A stretch of DNA of 64,000 nucleotides from Siphonodentalium dalli (Eukaryota; Mollusca; Scaphopoda; Gadilida; Siphonodentaliidae): the NCBI GenBank assembly GCA_032622095.1, contig CP136069.1, positions 105,800,278-105,864,277 of the forward strand, read 5' to 3'. The number at the start of each line of letters is the position of its first letter. Positions within the stretch are counted from its first letter, which is position 1. Positions 33,170-45,027 of the stretch are shown here, piece after piece. A program made the position numbers and the translations under genes. The notes beneath the pieces are model-generated. The model worked only from the letters and a program-made list of their open reading frames with translations. It did not search any database and was not told the DNA's origin.

Positions 33170-35152
33170 TTACTTTCTACAATCTCGGCATTCCGCGTTG
33201 TCACAAGTTACTGAGCTATTATAGTGTGATTGCACATTTGTACGTATGGAAGATTTAAAGATGGTTCTGCTAGCTGCAAATCTGTGTGCTGTGTCCAAGC
33301 AGTTCCACACATACGGAAATGAGTATTTCGGTAGAATTTGAGAGAAATTCGTCCTTGGAATTGTAGTAGCCAAGTTGCCGGACTGTCGTGTTGTTGATAT
33401 TGGTGTATACTTAAATAAACTTTCGAAAGACGGGGGAAGATATTTGTTTTTCCAATCATACATGAACAATGCGATTTGAAGATGATACAGGTCATGAAAC
33501 TTTAGAATTTTTTGAGTTTTGAACAACGGCTCTGTGTGACTGCGATATCTTTTGTTGCATAATATCCGGACTGCTTTTTTCTGTAGCCGAAAAAGAGACC
33601 CTGATGCTGAAACGTGTCCCCAGATTATTATTCCGTACAGGAGATGACTGTGAATTAAGGAGAAGTACAGAGTTTTTAGTGCACTTTTGGGGAGGAATCG
33701 TTTGGCTTTACCTAGACAGTATATTGCATGTGATATTTTTCTGGTTAGCATTGATATGTGGTACTTAAAAGTAAGATTTTCGTCAATGATTATGCCAAGG
33801 AATTTAAGTGATTTTTCTTGGTTTTGATTACTTACACGAACTAGTTCCTTTTTATTCAATTTAATTCGCAGATCTGCCCATTTAAAATCGTTATTTTGTG
33901 GATGCAGCAACATATATTTAGTTTTTGATTCATTGAGTGATAGTCGGTTACTACAGCACCAGCGGTATACTTTATCTAGTTCATCGTTTATCTTATTCTG
34001 AATGGTTTTAGAGTTATTCCCTGACATGTATAATGTTGTGTCGTCAACAAATGAAAGAACTTTGAGATTGGTGCTGTTGGGCATGTCGTTGACATACATT
34101 AGAAATAGGATGGGGCCAAGGATATACCCCTGTGGTACTCCACATGTCATAGTCAACATTCCCGATTGATGATCATGGACTTCTACATATTGTCGCCTGT
34201 CACGTAAGTAACTTCTGAACCAGTCATTAGCGATTCCCCTTATTCCATAGTGATCGAGCTTTCTAAGTAAAATTTCGTGACTTATGGTGTCAAAAGCTTT
34301 TGATAAGTCTAAGAAAATGGCAATGGTGGAGTCACGGGTTTTTTTGTCATTACATTCCGCTACATCTTCGAGAAGATGTATAAGTGGATGAATGGTAGAA
34401 TGTTTCTTACGAAAGCCATATTGGTGTTCATGAAGAATTTTATGTTTGTTGAGGAACGATGAAAGCCGAGCATTGATTATTTTTTCCATTATTTTGGAAA
34501 ATGCAGGTAATATGCTGATTGGTCTATAATTTTCAATCTGATCGCGTTCCCCTTTTTTGTATATAGGCATTATTCTAGATATTTTCATTTTCTCGGGCAC
34601 AAGTCCATGGGCAAATGAGAGATAAAAAATATGCGTGAGTGGTCCAACCGTTTCGTTAATTGTTTGTTTCATTAGTTTCACGGATACATCGTTTATATCT
34701 GTGCAAGTTTTATTAGATAATTTCGAGCAAAGTGATATTAGTTCATCTCTGTTTGTTGGGAAAATAAAAAGGTTATTTTCATACTGCCCCGGTAGGTAAT
34801 CGATGATGTTCATCCCTGGAATCTGTGTTACATTGTTTGCGGTAATTCTTCCAATGTCAGCGAAAAATGTGTTGAATGCGCATGCGATAGTTGTCGGGTC
34901 AGACAGTTTTCCGTTACCGGTACCATTTGAAAATTCGGTAGGAAAGGTATTCAAACCATGAGATATTTTAAGGGCTTCTTTCAGTATCGTCCAAGTGCGT
35001 CGCATGTTTGCTTGATTTTCTTTGAGAATATTGTCGTAATAATGATTTTTACTCCGCCGTTTTAATTGGTTGTATATTCTGCAGTATATTTTGTATCTAC
35101 CTATGTTTTCATCTGTTGGAAATTTTAACTTATTGGTGTACAATTTGTTTTT
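33170..35152 (-). CDS. LINE-2 reverse transcriptase part of ORF2
   Basis: 661 open codons directly after the TAA at 35153-35155, same frame as the endonuclease. Motifs (nucleotide positions approximate): IMPIYKKGERDQIENYRPIS (34570), IFLDLSKAFDTISHE (catalytic D at 34309), GVPQGYILGPILFLMY (34130), SFVDDTTLYM (34050). The active-site box is FVDD instead of the usual FADD/YADD; the two aspartates are kept. A thumb region and a C-terminal CDNAECRDCRK follow. There is no ATG near the stop, so translation would need read-through from the endonuclease, or the copy is a recent pseudogene with a single stop. Confidence 0.88.
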   Translation of the reverse strand, partial: KNKLYTNKLKFPTDENIGRYKIYCRIYNQLKRRSKNHYYDNILKENQANMRRTWTILKEALKISHGLNTFPTEFSNGTGNGKLSDPTTIACAFNTFFADIGRITANNVTQIPGMNIIDYLPGQYENNLFIFPTNRDELISLCSKLSNKTCTDINDVSVKLMKQTINETVGPLTHIFYLSFAHGLVPEKMKISRIMPIYKKGERDQIENYRPISILPAFSKIMEKIINARLSSFLNKHKILHEHQYGFRKKHSTIHPLIHLLEDVAECNDKKTRDSTIAIFLDLSKAFDTISHEILLRKLDHYGIRGIANDWFRSYLRDRRQYVEVHDHQSGMLTMTCGVPQGYILGPILFLMYVNDMPNSTNLKVLSFVDDTTLYMSGNNSKTIQNKINDELDKVYRWCCSNRLSLNESKTKYMLLHPQNNDFKWADLRIKLNKKELVRVSNQNQEKSLKFLGIIIDENLTFKYHISMLTRKISHAIYCLGKAKRFLPKSALKTLYFSLIHSHLLYGIIIWGHVSASGSLFRLQKKAVRILCNKRYRSHTEPLFKTQKILKFHDLYHLQIALFMYDWKNKYLPPSFESLFKYTPISTTRQSGNLATTIPRTNFSQILPKYSFPYVWNCLDTAHRFAASRTIFKSSIRTNVQSHYNSSVTCDNAECRDCRK

Positions 35153-36286
35153 TTATACTGACGATTGAATGAGTCCTTTAGTCATCCACGGTTCTCGTTT
35201 AGTGTACTTGTTTGGTGGTTTGCGTTTAATTTTTGGAAAGGCTTCTTCGAAGAATAAGGAGTAGCTGCGCAAAAAGGCGTTATATGCTAGGTCTGCGTCT
35301 TGGTATATGAAGACCTCATCGAATGAATGATTGTTCAGAAGACTTTTAAATTTTGTTATATTGTTTTCGGACATTATTCTAGTTGTTGTTTGATTTACGT
35401 CATTCTTTGTATTGGTATCATTGGTTTCGACGTGGAATGTACCAAAGTGGTCTGAGACGTCCGATAGGATGATTCCACTGTGAACTTTGCAGTTGGATAT
35501 GCTATTTGTGTAAATGTGGTCAATGAGAGTCGCTGAGAATTCAGCTACTCTCGTTGGTTTAGTAATCACTGGCATGAATCCACGTTCGAACATATTACTG
35601 ATGAAAGCATTTGTTTTACTGTGTGAATCAGAATGCAGTAAGTCTATGTTAAAATCACCAACGATGTATACTTTTGAATTTAATTCGTTAAGTTTGATAA
35701 TAACATTGTCAAGCTGATTAGAGAAGGTTTCTATGTCAGCGAGCGGGGCAGTGTTAGGTCGGTATATAGAGCCTACAATGTGTGAATTTTTTTTGCCCGG
35801 ATTTATTTCTACAAATAGTGTTTCAATTACATGGGGAATGAATATCGAGAGGTCATTTCTAGTTTTATATTTAAGGCTACTTTTAATGAAAATTCCGACC
35901 CCACCCCTTCCGTCATCATTGTCCGGACGAGATTTGTACTCGAATGGGTGATATCCTTCTAATGTGAAAGTATCCCTTACCCTAAAAACTTCAGATAGCG
36001 CAATTATGTCAAATAAGTTTTCCCCTGATTGTTGAATATTACATAGGAGGTCAACAAATGAGTCCCAGTTCGCTGTCAAGCTTCGACAGTTTAGCCCAAG
36101 GAGAGACGTCGTCTTCCTTTCAATTGACAGTTTCTCCTTGATTTGAAGTGGGGCATAATAATCTGATTGGTGGTTCAGAATGTCGTAAATGTTACTCCCA
36201 TTATCACAGTCATCGCCCTTATATACGGTGGCAAAGTTATAGTCATCACCCTGGAGCTCACCCACAGATAGTCTATCGATAACCAT
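35153..36286 (-). CDS. LINE-2 APE endonuclease part of ORF2
   Basis: 377 codons. LLGLNCRSL (N66), IIALSEVF (E99), GRGGVGIFI, GSIYRPNTAPL, VYIVGDFNIDLL (D211, N213), SATLIDHIYTN (D256) and LSDVSDHFGTFH (D279, H280) give a complete APE-type active site. The frame ends KGLIQSSV then TAA (35153-35155), in the linker between endonuclease and RT. The next codons (KNKLYTNKL) are in the same frame and have the usual KNKLY linker motif, so the two parts are one ORF with one stop. The ATG start is by ORF length only. It nicks target DNA to prime reverse transcription. Confidence 0.88.
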   Translation of the reverse strand: MVIDRLSVGELQGDDYNFATVYKGDDCDNGSNIYDILNHQSDYYAPLQIKEKLSIERKTTSLLGLNCRSLTANWDSFVDLLCNIQQSGENLFDIIALSEVFRVRDTFTLEGYHPFEYKSRPDNDDGRGGVGIFIKSSLKYKTRNDLSIFIPHVIETLFVEINPGKKNSHIVGSIYRPNTAPLADIETFSNQLDNVIIKLNELNSKVYIVGDFNIDLLHSDSHSKTNAFISNMFERGFMPVITKPTRVAEFSATLIDHIYTNSISNCKVHSGIILSDVSDHFGTFHVETNDTNTKNDVNQTTTRIMSENNITKFKSLLNNHSFDEVFIYQDADLAYNAFLRSYSLFFEEAFPKIKRKPPNKYTKREPWMTKGLIQSSV

Positions 36287-36290
36287 TGTC

Positions 36291-37100
36291 TGAAATTATA
36301 TTAGAGTTATATATTTTACCCCAAATCAGGAATGTACTTTCATTTTTCGGCATATTTAGTACCGTGTCCGTGTAAAGATACCTAACATGCGCATCCTTGT
36401 CACACAACAATATCATCTTGAGCAGTACGGAATAACAGAACATAAAACATTTACAGAACAATTTGATGGGAATCATATACATATATACATATTAGTATGA
36501 GCAATACATGTGTATACATGTGCACTCGTGTATAAACAAATATAAAGCATAGCATTGGCATGATATACAAGATGGTCCACTGTTGTGTAAGTCGCTATAT
36601 TTGTCAGTCGACTATTCCGACGAGCGTCTCAACAGTCATTGACTGTTTTGATTTTTGTGTATATTAGCGGCAGCTCAACAAGGCCGTGCGTTTCGTGCAG
36701 GTCGTGGTTCACGAGTGATTGACCAGGTTGACCCATTTGCAGGCTATCTACGAAATTGTTCGAATGTGTTTTACTGTACTGCAAGTGATGTTTTCGCCTT
36801 CGGAATTTATATGGAACAGCCTTATAAATTGATTCTTTACAAAGTGTTTGGTTTTCCGGTTATTTACTAGAAGAGCCTGGTCTAGGAAAGCCTGGTGATG
36901 TGAGATAATAGTATGCCATCGTGATTCACCTTTCGGCCTTGGTCATATTTTGGCGTCATCCATGTAGTGAGTACACATACAAGCATATACGTTCATTTTA
37001 ATTTATCCGTTGTGATATATTATGACTGGATAGAACTGTATTTTGTCTAAAATGGATATATATATATTTAATTGATTCATTTGCGATCGACAATGCATTT
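36291..37100. other. No recognised gene
   Basis: Upstream of LINE-2. A 71-codon ORF at 36655-36870 follows TTTTTGTGTATATTAG, which resembles a 3' splice site, but the protein (QQGRAFRAGRGSRVIDQVD) is not recognised and has no second exon in view. The rest is AT-rich. Confidence 0.35.
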
Positions 37101-37780
37101 CAATTATGTCCATTAAAAATAAGATGAATTGGTAAAATTCAAGCGTGGCATACTGTCACACGACACTGATTCTACATTTATAATTTATTCCATGACCGGA
37201 GCTTACTGCAATTATGCGAATACCCTGTGCCAATGCATTTTCTCACATATGAGAGTCTCACATAGGGAGAATCGCATATATATGAAAATACATTGTCCAA
37301 ACAATATTTACCTTGACACGATTAGCCAGTGCATTCACCCATATATGCGAGGATCCCTATATGAAACTCGCACACACAGGGCAATGCACCGACTAGTGAT
37401 CTGTAATACTCACCAGCGAAGAGCCCGTAATGAAAGGGTTGAGGGTGGGGTAATATTGCATTTTAATTATCTGATTGTACCCATTATAATATATCATGAC
37501 TGCGTTTGTGGGGTCAACAATGTATTCGTATTACAATTACGTCCAATATGGCATATACCCCACGTAGGACTGTGTCAATAATGTATATATTATTTATAAT
37601 TTAGTCATGGATGTCAACAATAAATTGGATCAACATAATGCCTTGACAACTCAAGAATGCCAAACATGTAATATTGTTATAAATTATTCCTAAACATTGG
37701 ATGGGTTGGATCATAATACAAGTCCTTACATGTGTCAATAACAATAATATTATATATACTAAACATATAATTGTTTAATA

Positions 37781-38090
37781 ACATATACATACACATATAC
37801 ATACATATACATACATATACATACATATACATACATATACATACATATACATACATATACATACATATACATACATATACATACATATACATACATATAC
37901 ATACATATACATACATATACATACATATACATACATATACATACATATACATACATATACATACATATACATACATATACATACATATACATACATATAC
38001 ATACATATATATACATATATATATATACATATATATACATACATATATATACACATATACATATACATACACATACATATACGCATACAA
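37781..38090. repeat. 10-bp minisatellite ACATATACAT, ~22+ copies
   Basis: About 230 bases of nearly perfect 10-bp repeat, grading after 38005 into TATATACATA variants. Because 10 is not a multiple of 3, each frame reads a repeating decapeptide of Y, V, C, I, M or H, T, Y, I; these long ORFs are artefacts. Confidence 0.97.
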
Positions 38091-41000
38091 TACAATATGT
38101 CTATATTATTCATTTAAGGTTGGTGATCAACAATGTATATCAATTCCATCCATTTAAGGGTAGGGGGTCAAAAATGTATTTGAATTCCATCCATTACGAT
38201 ACGGTACATAATGACTGGATAGGACTATGTTGTGTCAATTCCTTCCATCGTGATATATCATGACTGGGTAGAACTTAGTTATAATTTTCATTTTGAGGGG
38301 TGCGGTCAAGAATACATTCTAGTTAGATCCATTGTGACTTGACCATTTGACAATGCAATGCATTTGACAATATAATAGTTATATAATGACTTGGCAGAAC
38401 TCACACATATACATACCGGCACACAGTATTCCTTTAACGGTGGGGTCAAAAATGCATTTCAATTTCATTTGTTATGTTATAACATGACTGGGTATGACAT
38501 AGTTCTGTCAACAATAAATATATTTTTTTCATTGTGCATTATGACATGTCAAAATTAGGTAGGAATTTGCTGTGTCAGCAAGATTTTTTCATCTATAATT
38601 TAGTCATGCATGTCATCATGGAGTTTAATTTAATCCTTTCTGATATAACACTTAGGACTTACCTCTTCAGCAATAAGTATATATTTATAATTTAGTCATG
38701 CATGTCAACAGGGAATTTAACTTAAACCTTTTTGATGGATCACTTAGGACTTAGGTGTTCAGCAATAAGTATATTATTTATACTTTTGTCATGCAGAAGT
38801 GGGTTCCATGTAGGGGTGGGGTCAACAATGAATTTCCATTTCTTTTAAGGGTGGGTGTCAAAAATGAATTTCCATTTATTCTTTTAATGGGGAACAGTGT
38901 GTTTCAATTACATATGTTGTGACATATCATGGTGGGACATAGTTGTGACATTCTGATATATCACTTAGGACTTACCTCTTCAGCAATAAGTATATTATTT
39001 ATAATTTAGTCATGCATGTCAACAGGGAATTTAACTTAAACCTTTTTGATGAATCACTTAGGACTTAGCTGTTCAGCAATAAGTATATTATTTATAATTT
39101 GGTCATGCAGAAGTGGGTTCCATGTAGGGGTGGGGTCAACAATGAATTTCCATTTCTTTTAAGGGTGGGTGTCAAAAATGAATTTCCATTTATTCTTTTA
39201 ATGGGGAACAGTGTGTTTCAATTACATATATTGTGACATAGCATGGTGGGACATAGTTGTGACATTCTGATATATCACTTAGGACTTACCTGTTCAGCAA
39301 TAAGTTTATTATTTATAATTCAGTCATGCAGGAGTGGGTTCCATGCATGGGTGGGGTAATAAATTCAATTTAATTCCATTCATCATGACATGTAGTGAAT
39401 AGGTAGAACTTAGTTTTGTCAACAATAGTAACTTTTTAAATTATTCCTTTAAGGGTGGGGGTAAAGAAATGCATTTCAATTTCATTTGTTATTTTATATC
39501 ATGACTGGGTATGACTTAGTTCTGTCAACAATAGATATATATTTTTCATTTTGTATTATGACATGTCAAGATTTGGTAGGACTTAGCTGTGTCAGCAATA
39601 TTTTTTCATTTATAATTTAGTCATACATGTCAACAGGGAGTTTAATTTAAACCTTTCTGATATATCACTTAGGACTTACCTGTTCAGCAATAAGTATATT
39701 ATTTATAATTTAGTCATGCATGTCAATAGGGAATTTAACTTAAACCTTTTAGATGAATAACTTAGGACTTAGCTGTTCAGCAATAAGTATATTATTTATA
39801 ATTTGGTCATGCAGAAGTGGGTTCCATGTAGGGGTGGGGTCAACAATTAATTTCCATTTCTATTAAGGGTGGGTTTCAAACATGAATTTCCATTTATATC
39901 ACTTAGTACTTAGCTGTATCAGCAATAAAATAAATTATTTATAATTTAGTCATACTGGGTGGGGTCAACTATGAAGTTCAATTTATTATTTTAAGGGTGG
40001 GGGCCAACTATGAAATTCAGTTTATTATTTTAAGGGTAGGGGCCAGCTAAGTGTATTCCCTCTACATTATGACATCACAACTGGGTAGGAAAACAAATAT
40101 ATCATTTCTAATTTAGTTGTGCAAGTCAGCAATGAATTTAATTTCATCCATTCTGATATATCACTTAGGGCTGAGCTGCATGGGCAGTAAATATAGTATT
40201 TATAATTTAGTCATGTAGGTGTGGGGTCAACAATGATTTTCAATGTATTCATTTAAGGGTGGGGCCAACAAGTGCATTCCAATTGCATCCATTGTGACAT
40301 CATAACTGGATAGGACATAAGTGTTGTAACAACAACAACAACAATACTTGTACATTGATAATGTATCCATTTAATGGTGGGGTAAGAATGTATTTCAATT
40401 CTATCCATTATGATACATCATGACTTGGTATGACTTAGTTTTGTCAACCAAAAGTATATTTTAATTTATTCAATGTATTTCAGTTGCATCCATGCCATAA
40501 TGAATGGGTAGGCATTGGCTGTTATCAATAAATATATTATTTCTAATTCAATTGTGCACTTCAGCAATGAATTTAGTTTCATCAATTTGTGACATCAATA
40601 CTTATACATCTGTTATTTATTCATTTAAGGGTGGTGTAAGAATGCATATCAATTCTATCCCTTATGATATATCATGACTTAGTAGGACTTGGCTCTGTCA
40701 ACCAAAGTATATATTTTTAATTCATTTCAGGGGTGGGGTCAAAAATGCATTCAATAACACTTACATCCAATATGTTACGTGCCCCTGTAAGTCAAAGCTG
40801 TATCAATAACCAAATATTAATTATAACTGTTTGATCAACAATGAATTTTATTCCATCCATTCATATAATTAGATATAATGACTTGATAGAACTCAAGAGT
40901 GCTAAACATATATTATTGTTATAAATTATTCATGAGACTTGAGTGGGTTAGGTCATAGTATAATCCAATTCCATCCATCATGGTATATAATGACTAGGTG

Positions 41001-42764
41001 GGACTTAGGTCTGTCAATAATAAGTGACAGTTTATAAATTATTCATTTAGTGATGGGACAAGAATGCTTTTCAGCTCCATTCATTTAAGGGTGGGGTTAA
41101 CATTTCATTCCAGTTCCACCCCAAGTATATATTTTTAGTTCAATCATTTCAGGGGTAGGGTCAAAAATGCATTTCACCAATAATCACATCCATTATGTCA
41201 TATGCCTCGATAGGACTTGGCTTTGTCAACAATAAAATATGTATAATTAGTCATGCAACATGTGGGATCAACAATGAATTTAATTCCATCCATTCATATA
41301 ATTATAGATAATGATTTGGTAGAACTACAGAGTGCCAAATATATACTATTGTTATAACTTATCCATGAAATTTTAGTGGGTTGGGTCATAATATATTCAA
41401 ATTTCATCCATAATGATATTTATTGACTGGGTGTAACTTAGGTCTGTCAACAATAAATGAAAATATTTTAATTATTCATTTAAGGATGGGGTCAATAATG
41501 CAATTCAGTTCCATTCCTTTAAGGGTGGGGTTAACATTTCATTTTAATTCCACCCATTCAAGGGTGGGGTCAACACGAGTTTCAATTTCATCCAGTATGA
41601 TATATCATGACTGCTAAGGTCTTAGTTGTGTCAACAATAGTTATATATTTTCGGCTTATTCATTTAAGGGGTCAAGTCAACAATGCATTCCAGTTACACC
41701 AATCGACTATCATGACTGGGTTGGCATTGTTATGTCAGCAATAAATATATAATTCATAAATTAATTGTGCAAGGCAGCAATGAATTTAATTTCATCCATT
41801 CTGATACATCACTTAGAACTTAGCTCTATGAGCAGTAAAAAGATGTTTTATAATTGAGTCATGCAGGGGTGGGGTCAACAATGATTTTCAATGTATTCAT
41901 TCAGGGGTGAGGGCGACAAATGCATTCCAATTACTTCCATCGTGACATCATAACTGGATAGGACATATGTGTTGTAATAATAAGAACAATAATTGTACAT
42001 ATACAATGTATGCATTCAATGTAGTTCAGTTCTGTCCATTATGATATATCATTACTTAATTGGACTTTTTGTCCACCCAAAGTATATATTTTAATTTATT
42101 CAGTGTATTCCAGTTACACACATGACATAATGAATGGGCAAGCATTGACTGTGTTATTAATGGGTATATTATTTCTAATTTAGTTGTGCAATTCAGCAAT
42201 GAATTTAATTTGGTCCATTCTGATATATCATTTTGGACTTAGCTGTATGAGCAGTGACTATATTATTTATTATTTAGTCATGCAGGTGTGGGATTAGCAA
42301 TGGTTTGTGATGCATCAATCTAAGGGTGGACCAGCAAATGCATTAACATTACAACCAATGTGGCATCTTGACTGTGTAGGACACAGTTGTAATAACAATA
42401 ATTGTACATTTATAATTTATTCATTTAAGTGTGGGATAAGAATGCATATCAATTCTATCCATCACGATATATCATGACTAGGTAGGTCTTCGTTTTGTCA
42501 ACCAATGTATATATTTGTAATTTATTCATTTATGGGATGGGGTCAACAATATAATCCAATTACAGATACACCCACTCAATTTATTCATTTAAGTGTGGGA
42601 TAGGAATGCATATCAATTCTATCCACCACGATATATCATGACTAGGTAGGACTTCATTTTGTCAACCAGTGTATATATTTGTAATTTAATCATTTCTGGG
42701 GTCAACAATGTATTTCAATTAGAGTTACACCCATTATTCAATATGCCTCTGTGTCAACAATATA

Positions 42765-42872
42765 TACATGCATATATATACACACAACATACACATATAT
42801 ATATACATACATATACATACATATATACCCATATGCATATACATACATATACACATCATACATATACACATA
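42765..42872. repeat. TA/CATA microsatellite
   Basis: Impure CATATATATACA/CATACATATAC repeats at the edge of the large satellite. Confidence 0.85.
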
Positions 42873-43027
42873 TATGGACTGACTTTTTCAAAGGACTTCA
42901 AACACACATGTATACCATATACTAATGGACATAGTGGACTGATAATATTCACTACAGTTTAGTGGACATGGCTGATGATCAAACAATAGACAAACATATC
43001 CAATCTGCACATTATGGGAATGTTTAA

Positions 43028-43947
43028 TTATATGTCTCTCAAACATTTAATAACTTTGTTTCTCTTGTTATCATCAGTATATTTTATGAATATTTTACCA
43101 TTCATTGTCCACGAATCTTTAACCCCTTGTGTTTCTTTTGCTGTTTTCAACAAGATAATGTTTATTTGGGTGAGGTCATCTTTTATGACAGTCTTTTGCC
43201 CCTTCAGCACCTTTCTTGCACCAATCACTTCATTCTTTGTTCTTCGAGATACAAATTTGCATATCATAGGTCTAGGTTGGTCTTGATTGTCAGTATAGTG
43301 ACCCAGTCTATGTGCAATACTGATATCTGACAATGTTATTTTCATACTTAACTTCTCATTGCACATTCTGACAACTTTCTGTTCGCATTCCAGCCGAGTT
43401 TCATTCTTACTGTCACCATCTATCCCGAATATTCTCACACTCTCCTTCCTTGTCTGTTGCTCTAGATTATTGATGTTATCATTTAGCTTTCTGTTTACTT
43501 CTTTGAGTTTTACTATCTCATCACTTTTATCATCTGAATCATCTTTTAGCTGTTTCACTTCTTGCTTTAATGAGTCCATTGATTTTTCTAATTTGAAAAT
43601 GTTGCTTGCAAATTCATCCCTCACATCTACTATTTTTTTGTCATAGTCACCTCTCATCTTTTCCAGAATTGTGTTCAAGTCATCCACTTTCACCAACGGC
43701 TTAAGTCTATTATCTAATTGTTCTGTTGTCACAAGCATATCCAGTTTCTTATTTATCAACTCCAAACTTTTCTCAATGGCTGAGTTACTATTGTCTTGTT
43801 TTTTGGGGTCAGGACCAAAGTTCAATGTTGGTTGGCTAGGTGTTGTTTTTTATTTGGCAATACCGCCTTTAGTTTAGGCTTTACCGATTCCGTATGCAAG
43901 CTTTCATCAGCGCTTGATGTTGATGCTGGTAGACGTTTGTCAGGCAT
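43028..43947 (-). pseudogene. Orphan LINE ORF1 (coiled coil plus RRM-like)
   Basis: Starting ATG at 43947 (MPDKRLPASTSSADESLH), a one-base slip in an A6 run near 43850, then 265 codons open to 43028. About 100 residues of heptad-like coiled coil (KLEKSMDSLKQEVKQLKDD, NINNLEQQTRKESVRIFGI) lead into an RRM-like and C-terminal domain with ISIAHRLGHY, PRPMICKFVSRRTKNEVIGA and WTMNGKIFIKYTD. This is the layout of L1-type ORF1 RNA-binding chaperones. No ORF2 follows at 37-43 kb, so the copy is incomplete. It is immediately next to the 3' end of LINE-3 but differs in type from that element's ORF1. Confidence 0.8.
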
Positions 43948-44469
43948 ATTTCTCAGTAGTAAACAGTTGCACGACAATTGGTGATGTGTTTTTGTGGATT
44001 TTCAAACTTGATTTATTTATATGGATTTTATGCAATCAAGTCACTCACTGCGATCATATGACCAGTCGGTCGATTGTGTCTTCGACGCTACTTGTTGTGA
44101 TGCAGGATACCGCCTATACAGGTTGATTAATACGTGTTTTGATTCCCATCAAAAAAAATTCACACGTTTAAGTCGCCATCTTGGATTGTTCCATGATAAT
44201 ACAGCTAAGCCTTATACACCCACAAATGATAATACATCCACGAGATATATAAATATATATATATACCTTTATTTCCTCCAATTTCGGAGAGCAGTAATAA
44301 CATAATTACAGGTTACATATATATATGCATACATTGTTTGACAAAAGAGAATTGACATGAAAAGCACATAAACTTTTTAACAAATGGATACAACACAAAC
44401 AGAACACCTGTGTAGTCTCGCAGACTAAACGTCCACGTGCAGTTACAAACAACACGGGCGCACATACAG

Positions 44470-44581
44470 GATGGCCCTAACTTACATACTTAACTACACA
44501 TATGCATACATATATACGCATATACATACATATAAACACACATACACAATTACATACATACATACACATACATACACATAT

Positions 44582-44614
<33 letters not shown>

Positions 44615-44685
44615 CATATACATATATATATATATATATATACATATATACACACATATATATACACATATATATACACATATAT

Positions 44686-44772
<87 letters not shown>
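44470..44772. repeat. CA/TA/CATA compound microsatellite in LINE-3 3' UTR
   Basis: Runs of CA (44582-44600, 44695-44722), TATACA and a final TA run of about 24 units (44725-44770). Long ORFs on both strands are low-complexity artefacts (Y, I, H, T and C, V, Y repeats). Confidence 0.95.
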
Positions 44773-44773
<1 letters not shown>

Positions 44774-45027
44774 ACACCACACACGTATGCACGCACATGC
44801 ATTCACATACTTATACACATACAAATACACCCTTACATATATGCATACACACATATACTCACACACGACGGACATACATCATTCGTTATATGCTAACCTG
44901 ATCATTCAAACCGACTCTATATACGGGTCAACATATATAAATATACACAAACATGTGTTCATGCGGGTGTGAAATAGAGCATGTACATCAGTTACCGACG
45001 TTTTATCGGCGTCCTCATTGATAATAT

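Larger units (their letters stand above)
32763..36290 (-). mobile_element. Jockey-superfamily LINE (LINE-2 of window)
   Basis: Minus-strand non-LTR retrotransposon: APE endonuclease (35153-36286), in-frame TAA, RT (33170-35152), ~400-base 3' UTR, and a 3' tail of four TGGATT-type pentamers (GGATT repeated, 32764-32786) at the satellite junction. The 5' limit is unclear; nothing typical of an ORF1 lies within 36291-37100, so the element may be 5' truncated or single-ORF. It interrupts the ~40-bp satellite at its 3' side. Confidence 0.85.
37101..42960. repeat. ~5.8-kb degenerate AT-rich satellite
   Basis: Diverged units of roughly 100 bp: ATTTATAATTTAGTCATGCA, GGGTGGGGTCAACAATG, AATTCCATCCATT, GATATATCATGACTGGGTAGGACTTAG, TGTCAACAATAAGTATATT. 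A higher-order duplication of ~310-330 bp is visible (38620-38900 and 38950-39250, again near 39650-39900). A 10-bp minisatellite lies inside (37781-38020). No coding regions. Confidence 0.85.

Noticed and set aside
36655-36870. Possible host exon after a splice-acceptor-like TTTTTGTGTATATTAG
   Set aside because: Short, unrecognised protein, no partner exon; cannot be supported from sequence alone.
37677-38157. Long ORFs on both strands (up to 137 codons) with repeating Y/V/C/I/M or H/T/Y/I
   Set aside because: They are readings of a 10-bp minisatellite, open in every frame because the unit has no stop.
44471-44896. ORFs of 130-140 codons on both strands
   Set aside because: Low-complexity readings of CA/TA microsatellites in the LINE-3 3' UTR.
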